Shown here: one piece after another, positions 5,575 to 9,403 of the stretch | Numbering within the stretch: position 1 is the stretch's first letter | How the letters are laid out: each line of letters starts with the position of its first letter | From: an uncultured Collinsella sp. | GTDB lineage: Bacteria > Actinomycetota > Coriobacteriia > Coriobacteriales > Coriobacteriaceae | Direction: 5' to 3' | Assembly (NCBI GenBank): GCA_937926755.1 | Contig: CALBBA010000251.1 | Coordinates: 1-9,403, forward strand | Length of the DNA: 9,403 nucleotides | Notes under the pieces: model-generated | Told to the model about the DNA's origin: nothing | The model's database searches: none | What the model saw: the letters and a program-made list of their open reading frames with translations, nothing else | Made by a program: the position numbers and the translations under genes

Positions 5575-8017
5575 GATTAGAAAATCGTTCTTTAATCCGT
5601 TCTCGTCGCTGCTGCTTGCGCTTGCCGGGCTGGCTTTTTTGGTCGATGTCCTGCCGCAGGTGGAAGGCCAGACGGGCGTGTTCGCGCCAGCTGTGCTCTT
5701 TTTGATGTGGCTGGTGGGCGGCCTGGTGCGCCTGTTTTACGAAAATGAGGCCAAGCGCAGCTTTGATCGCCATATGTTTAAAGCGAACCACGCGGCCGTT
5801 TGGAAACGCGTCGATGCGTGTTGGATTCAAGTTGATGCCGACCGGCTTGTGCCCGGCGACGTCGTCCGCCTATATGCCGGCATGCTCTGCCCGGTCGACG
5901 TGACCCTTGCCAAGGGCGACCAGGTCCTTGTCTCGGAATCGTCGCTTACAGGCGAGAGCGGTCAGACCGCCAAGCGGGAAGGGGAGACCGTTCGCGCGGG
6001 AACGACCATTGTCGACGGCAAGGCGTCGGCAACCGTCCTCGCCCGCATTGCCGATGAGCAGCCCGTTTTGCGCCGTCGCGCTCGAATGGGCACACAGTTT
6101 GGTGCCGGCGCCAAGAGCATCTGCGCCGCCCTGGTAAGATGCATGCTCATCGTACTGCCGTTTGTCATTATGATTCGAGGCTTTGTGCTGGGCGACTGGG
6201 CGCAGGCACTGCTGTTTGCCCTGGGCACGGCCGTGGGCCTGGTTCCCGAAATGCTGCCGGTTGTCACGAGCGTTTGCCTTTCGGGCAGTGCCCATCGACT
6301 AAAAAACAAGCAGGTCATCGTTAAGAACGTTGACGCCATGGAGTCACTGGGCTCCATGGACGTGGTGTGCGTTGACAAGACAGGCACGCTCACCGAAGAT
6401 GCCGCGGTGCTCGAGTACTACACCGATATCCTGGGCAACGAAAGCGAGCAGACGCTCAACCTGGCGTATCTGGAGAGCACGAGCCAGGGGGCCGCTGCCA
6501 ATCAGCTCAATCGGGCCATTGCCGATGCGTGCGCGGCACCCGAGCTGCACCTTGCCGCGAAAGACCTTGGCCACGCCTTTGCACTGCATGCCTCTGACCC
6601 CTTCGACCACGTCACCAAGGCTTCGGGTGTCAAGCTCGACGCCACGCCCGGGGCGCTTGGTTGTTTGGGGCTACAGGTTCGCCCCGGCAATCATCTGACC
6701 ATCGTAAAGGGCGAGGTTGAAAGCGTGTGCACACGCTGCGCCTGGGCAAACTTTAAGGGCGAGCTGGTGCCCATGGATGCCGATGGCCGTCAGAGCGCCT
6801 ACGAGGTTGCCGAGGACATGCGCGCCGATGGCATCAAAGTGCTCGCCGTCGCCTATAGCACGACGTCGGCGGACTGGGATGACCTGGTGCTGTGCGGCTT
6901 TTTGGGCTTTTTCGATCGGCCCAAGGCGAGCGCTCGTGCCGCCGTGCAGGCGCTGTCTAACCTTTCCGTCGAGGTGCGCGTGCTCACGGGTGATTCGGCT
7001 TCGGTCGCTCGCTCAACATGCTCGCGCCTGGGCATTCCCGCCGATAGCGTTATCACCGGCAGCATGCTTCAGGCCATGGAGGAATCCGAAGCGCTGATCC
7101 GGGTGGGGAAGGCTCGCGTGTTTGCCGAGCTTACGCCCGCACAGAAGGCGCAGATCGTTAGCCTGATTCGCCTCTCCGGCCACATCGTCGGCTATATCGG
7201 AGACGGCGTGAACGACGTGCCGGCGCTCACATCGGCAGACGTCGGCATTGTCGTGGACTCGGCTGCGGCCGAATCCAAAAAGGTGGCCGACCTGGTGCTG
7301 CTCGAGCGCGACTTGGGTGTTGTCGCCGAGGGCGTCAGCGAGGGCAGGACTTCGTTCGCCAATGCCTCCAAGTACATCCGTATCGCATCGAGCTCCAACT
7401 TTGGCAATATCTGTTCGGTTGCCGCCTCGAGCATTTTCCTGCCCTTTGTGCCGGCAACCGCTACCCAGCTGCTCTTGCTCAATCTGTGCTACGACGCCAC
7501 CTGCCTGGCGCTTTCGTGGGATAACGTTGACGATGCAGAGATTGCCCGCCCCAGGGCCTGGTCGGGTAAGGGGCTCGGCAGCTTTATGCTTCATTTTGGC
7601 TTTGCGAGCTCGGCCTTCGACATCATTACGTTTGCCATTCTGTTCTTGGGCGTATGCCCCGCCGTCTGCGGCGCGCCCTTTGCCGCGCTCGACGCGGCGG
7701 GTCGAGCGGCCTTTATCGCGACCTTCCAAGCCGGCTGGCTGCTGGAATGCGCATGGACCGAATCGCTCGTGCTCCTGGTGTTGCGAACGCGCAGTGTCCG
7801 CGACGGGGATCGTCCTTGCACACCGCTCGTGGTGATGGTTGCCGTCATGCTCGTTGTCACGGCGCTCCTTGCGCTCAGTCCGGTGGCGCAGCTGTTTGGG
7901 CTCGCCACGCTGCCTGTATGGTATCTGGGCATCGTTGCGCTGCTGAGCGTGTTGTATCTTGTTGTTGCTTCGACGATCAAGCGGGTCTATCTGGCCCGCT
8001 CGAGCAGCTTGTTCTAG
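5573..8017 (+). CDS. MgtA-family (P3B-type) P-type ATPase lacking the N-terminal tail
   Basis: An 814-residue P-type ATPase, most like the magnesium importers MgtA/MgtB. Visible in order: NPF just before M1 (residues 8-10), M1-M2 (about 11-56), actuator TGES at 126-129 with Glu128, PEMLP in M4 (225-229), phosphorylated Asp268 in DKTGTLT, the nucleotide-domain KGE at 379-381, LTGDS, GDGVND at 543-548, SNFGN in M5 (Asn609), the YD...DNVDD stretch in M6, and four further membrane segments (ten in all). VGLVPEMLP, the SNFGN motif and the C-terminal M7-M10 pattern are MgtA-specific. The usual cytoplasmic tail of 80-90 residues is missing. An in-frame TAG at 5558-5560, 12 bases before ATG 5573, rules out an upstream start, and AGAGG at 5563-5567 supports this one. 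The M2 and early actuator sequence diverges from MgtA. Likely a cation importer, possibly with altered specificity or control. Cotranscribed with the regulator 9 bases downstream. Confidence 0.92.
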   Translation: MIRKSFFNPFSSLLLALAGLAFLVDVLPQVEGQTGVFAPAVLFLMWLVGGLVRLFYENEAKRSFDRHMFKANHAAVWKRVDACWIQVDADRLVPGDVVRLYAGMLCPVDVTLAKGDQVLVSESSLTGESGQTAKREGETVRAGTTIVDGKASATVLARIADEQPVLRRRARMGTQFGAGAKSICAALVRCMLIVLPFVIMIRGFVLGDWAQALLFALGTAVGLVPEMLPVVTSVCLSGSAHRLKNKQVIVKNVDAMESLGSMDVVCVDKTGTLTEDAAVLEYYTDILGNESEQTLNLAYLESTSQGAAANQLNRAIADACAAPELHLAAKDLGHAFALHASDPFDHVTKASGVKLDATPGALGCLGLQVRPGNHLTIVKGEVESVCTRCAWANFKGELVPMDADGRQSAYEVAEDMRADGIKVLAVAYSTTSADWDDLVLCGFLGFFDRPKASARAAVQALSNLSVEVRVLTGDSASVARSTCSRLGIPADSVITGSMLQAMEESEALIRVGKARVFAELTPAQKAQIVSLIRLSGHIVGYIGDGVNDVPALTSADVGIVVDSAAAESKKVADLVLLERDLGVVAEGVSEGRTSFANASKYIRIASSSNFGNICSVAASSIFLPFVPATATQLLLLNLCYDATCLALSWDNVDDAEIARPRAWSGKGLGSFMLHFGFASSAFDIITFAILFLGVCPAVCGAPFAALDAAGRAAFIATFQAGWLLECAWTESLVLLVLRTRSVRDGDRPCTPLVVMVAVMLVVTALLALSPVAQLFGLATLPVWYLGIVALLSVLYLVVASTIKRVYLARSSSLF

Positions 8018-8026
8018 GGCGGTTCT

Positions 8027-8509
8027 ATGCGTACCAACAGAACCAACATCGCGATTACGCCGGCCGAGGCCGCCGAGCTCAGCAGCGCGCTGTTCTCGTC
8101 TGGCAGCGCTGCCGCCCTGGAGCTCGCGCCCGTGTTTGCCGATATCGCATCGGGCAAGCTGACTGCTATCGAGCTGGCGGTTGCCGGCTCGCAGGCAAGT
8201 GCCGCCACTGGACCCATCGTTATCGGCGAGCTTTCGATCGACCTGGCCTCGCGCACCGTCAAGGTGTCGGACGCGCCGGTCTCGCTCACGCCCAAGGAGT
8301 TCGACATCCTTGCCTTTTTGGCGAGCAACCGGGGTACGGTCTTTAGCAAAGAGGAAATCTACCGGGCGGTGTGGCAAAACGAGTATCTGCTCGATGACAG
8401 CAACATCATGGCCTTCGTCCGCAAAATTCGAAAGAAGATTGAGCCCGAACCAGACAACCCCCACTACCTGCTGACTGTATGGGGCGTGGGCTACAAAATG
8501 GCCGAGTAA
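8027..8509 (+). CDS. OmpR/PhoB-type winged-helix regulator without a receiver domain
   Basis: A 160-residue protein. Residues about 64-160 form a winged-helix DNA-binding domain of the OmpR/PhoB C-terminal type: LTPKEFDILAFLASN at 87-101, VFSKEEIYRAVW at 105-116, a recognition helix around 125-139 (SNIMAFVRKIRKKIE), and the closing hairpin LLTVWGVGYKM. The preceding 60 residues are Ala/Ser/Leu-rich and helical and show none of the receiver landmarks (acidic pair, phospho-Asp, Lys), so phosphorylation control is not expected. ATG 8027 is preceded by GGCGG at 8018-8022, immediately after the ATPase stop. The 9-base gap implies cotranscription and translational coupling. The arrangement suggests it controls the ATPase and perhaps the mgtA gene downstream. 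The signal it senses is unknown; the N-terminal part may be the sensor. Confidence 0.88.
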   Translation: MRTNRTNIAITPAEAAELSSALFSSGSAAALELAPVFADIASGKLTAIELAVAGSQASAATGPIVIGELSIDLASRTVKVSDAPVSLTPKEFDILAFLASNRGTVFSKEEIYRAVWQNEYLLDDSNIMAFVRKIRKKIEPEPDNPHYLLTVWGVGYKMAE

Positions 8510-8573
8510 CGCTTCGGGTATTCGCTCCCATCGATCCAAATAGTCACTTTGACAATCCTTGCCAAATCGCAAG

Positions 8574-8619
8574 AAAGCCGCAAGAAACCAGCCATGTGCT
8601 CGGTCTTGCGGCTTTTCTA
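8574..8619 (+). terminator. Rho-independent terminator of the ATPase-regulator operon
   Basis: AAAGCCGCAAG (8574-8584) pairs perfectly with CTTGCGGCTTT (8605-8615), extended by ACC/GGT (8587-8589 with 8602-8604) across a small bulge, and is followed by TTTCTAT. It lies 65 bases past the regulator stop. A further GCAAG copy (8569-8573) and a CTTGC (8558-8562) just upstream could form an alternative small hairpin, so some attenuation control is conceivable. Read-through would enter the mgtA leader. Confidence 0.88.
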
Positions 8620-8659
8620 TTCTGTAGACAGTCGCGGACGCGAAAGAGAGGTGAGGACC

Positions 8660-8737
8660 GTGAGCGGCAGTGACAGTACCAGTAACGCAGGACGAAGTTG
8701 CCGGCGCGGGTCCACTTTGATGGGGGCGCGCGGCTGA
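8660..8737 (+). CDS. Possible leader peptide (25 codons) upstream of mgtA
   Basis: GTG 8660 to TGA 8735-8737 encodes a Ser/Gly/Arg-rich peptide (MSGSDSTSN...LMGARG). An AGAGAGG Shine-Dalgarno at 8645-8651 lies 8 bases upstream, better placed than the one for mgtA itself. The frame covers both arms of the inner hairpin at 8700-8734 and ends before the 3' arm of the outer stem (8743-8749), so ribosome progress would alter the fold. MgtA leaders in enterobacteria use a short peptide (MgtL) in this way, but that one is proline-rich and this is not similar. It may be a chance frame. Confidence 0.33.
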   Translation: MSGSDSTSNAGRSCRRGSTLMGARG

Positions 8738-8749
8738 TTCGCCCTGCGT
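8685..8749 (+). promoter_or_regulatory. Nested hairpin in the mgtA leader
   Basis: An outer stem ACGCAGG (8685-8691) with CCTGCGT (8743-8749) encloses an inner stem of GCCG/CGGC (8700-8703 with 8731-8734) and CGCG/CGCG (8705-8708 with 8727-8730), with one bulged G at 8704. GGACC at 8655-8659 could instead pair with GGTCC at 8709-8713, giving a competing fold. The structure ends 26-35 bases before the mgtA start. It looks like a regulatory leader. I compared it with the M-box magnesium riboswitch from memory and found only GGTGAGG (8650-8656) in common, so I do not assign it to that class. Confidence 0.4.
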
Positions 8750-8784
8750 CCGATCGATAGAACGGAGCGAGGCAATTGAAGAAG

Positions 8785-9348
8785 ATGACTATGCGCCATA
8801 CGCCGTCTGCGGTTCAGGCGCAAAACGAACTGATGAGGCATCGCGCGGAGGGTCGCATCCAGTATGCGGCGACCATTCCGCTGACGGAGGCCCTATCCTG
8901 GGTCGGCTCGAATCTCGGCGGCCTTAATCGCGACGAGGTCGCGCACAGCGAAGCCGACAACGGGCGTAACGTGGTCACGCGTGGCAAGAAGAAGTCGATT
9001 GCCCGCAAGCTTGCGGACGCGTTCGTCAATCCCTTCACGGCGATTCTGTTTTTCCTGGCCATCATTTCGGCAGCGACCGACATGGTGTTTCCAGCGTTGT
9101 CGATGATGGGCAGCACGCCCGAAGACTTTGACCCGCTGACGGTGATCATCATCACCACGATGGTCGTGCTCTCGGGCACGCTGCGCTATATCCAGGAAGC
9201 GCGCAGCGGCAACGCGGCCGAAAAGCTGCTCGATATGATTACGACCACCGTGACAGTCACCCGCGAGGATGCCCCTAGGACCGAGATTCCCATCGACGAC
9301 GTGTGCGCGTCGCTGCCGGCTTCCAGCTCCTTATCCGTCGGCGTATAG
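8785..9348 (+). CDS. mgtA: Magnesium-transporting ATPase MgtA, N-terminal part, frame broken near 9303
   Basis: The start of a canonical P3B-type magnesium importer. Numbering from ATG 8785, there is a cytoplasmic tail of about 80 residues (GRIQYAAT...LGGLNRDEV), VNPF at about 81-84, M1 (about 85-103), M2 (LTVIIITTMVVLSGTLRYIQEARS) and the start of the actuator domain ending EIPIDDV at about residue 173. The family continues from there with VxGDIV...GD-x-IPAD. Here the frame instead reads CASLPASSSLSVGV and stops at 9346-9348. The phosphorylation, ATP-binding and later membrane regions are therefore missing, and the product cannot be a working pump. The start is uncertain: TTG 8776 (GCGAGG only 3 bases upstream), ATG 8785 or ATG 8791 are all possible. 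It lies downstream of the regulator operon and behind a structured leader. Confidence 0.8.
   Translation: MTMRHTPSAVQAQNELMRHRAEGRIQYAATIPLTEALSWVGSNLGGLNRDEVAHSEADNGRNVVTRGKKKSIARKLADAFVNPFTAILFFLAIISAATDMVFPALSMMGSTPEDFDPLTVIIITTMVVLSGTLRYIQEARSGNAAEKLLDMITTTVTVTREDAPRTEIPIDDVCASLPASSSLSVGV
9301..9306. other. Junction: end of mgtA homology, start of foreign sequence
   Basis: Up to GTG 9301-9303 the + strand encodes a textbook MgtA actuator start (EIPIDDV). From about 9304 MgtA similarity ends within one codon, and the open, more natural-looking frame switches to the minus strand. An insertion boundary, an inversion or deletion end, or a chimeric assembly join would all look like this. No direct repeat, transposon end or long inverted repeat is visible in the 100 bases available. 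Confidence 0.6.
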
Positions 9349-9403
9349 TCGAGCGTCGCGGCGGCCTGCCGCATGAGGCTGTCCTGCACCTCCATCTCGG
9401 CAC
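9304..9403 (-). CDS. Unidentified minus-strand gene fragment running off the window
   Basis: Read from 9401 down to about 9304, the minus strand is open and encodes AEMEVQDSLMRQAAATL followed by DYTPTDKELEAGSDAH, a plausible helical, charged segment of a soluble protein. An ATG is available at 9395-9393, but the frame is also open before it, so the true start may lie outside the window. The frame then passes the junction into antisense mgtA, where the sequence loses protein-like character. The gene is therefore also interrupted or joined there. Accessory-element proteins often look like this, but I do not recognise the family. Confidence 0.4.

Noticed and set aside
7013..8572. 519-residue open frame on the minus strand across the ATPase and regulator genes
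   Set aside because: It is antisense to two genes with complete family motifs, is rich in Arg, Gly and His as GC-rich antisense frames are, and shows no recognisable domain.
8640..8775. M-box (ykoK) magnesium riboswitch before mgtA
   Set aside because: Only the short GGTGAGG matches what I remember of the consensus. The conserved internal loops are not found, so the class cannot be claimed.
9290..9312. Recombinase site at the mgtA junction, from the short CGACG...CGTCG inverted repeat
   Set aside because: A 5-bp repeat in GC-rich DNA is expected by chance, and no partner site occurs elsewhere in the window.

Overview
The window is high-GC bacterial DNA with every confident gene on the + strand. 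Codon use and gene content (a CoA-disulfide reductase fused to rhodanese, a very large MacB-like ABC protein, MgtA-type ATPases, small hairpin repeats between genes) fit an anaerobic gut actinobacterium of the Coriobacteriia, probably Collinsella-like. That placement is inference from general knowledge, not from a search.

Layout. Positions 1-60 hold the last 19 codons of an unidentified gene, followed by a clean terminator (86-113). Next is a 50-codon remnant carrying only the C-terminal half of a rhodanese domain, including its catalytic Cys (132-284). It runs with a 2-nt gap into an intact 563-residue FAD/NAD(P)H disulfide reductase-rhodanese fusion (287-1978), probably a CoA-disulfide or persulfide reductase. 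That gene ends with a hairpin repeat and a long terminator (2036-2077). A 1084-residue ABC exporter-type protein follows (2200-5454): ATPase domain, one membrane segment, an extracellular domain of about 665 residues with an IDLSG repeat, then three membrane segments of FtsX/MacB type. A second copy of the hairpin repeat follows it (5456-5482).

The second half concerns cation transport. A promoter with a perfect 9-bp inverted repeat laid over its -10 box and over the start codon precedes an MgtA-family P-type ATPase that lacks the usual N-terminal cytoplasmic tail (5573-8017). Nine bases later comes a small OmpR/PhoB-type winged-helix protein with no receiver domain (8027-8509), then a strong terminator (8574-8619). 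The two form an operon in which the small protein is the obvious candidate regulator. A leader with a possible 25-codon upstream ORF and a nested hairpin (about 8640-8775) precedes a second, canonical MgtA gene that has the full N-terminal tail. Its homology to MgtA stops abruptly near 9303. The last 100 bases read better as part of an unrelated minus-strand gene, so position 9303 or so is a rearrangement, insertion or assembly junction.

The most interesting points are the ATPase plus receiverless regulator operon with its promoter/start-codon palindrome, the possible leader peptide before mgtA, and the break inside mgtA.
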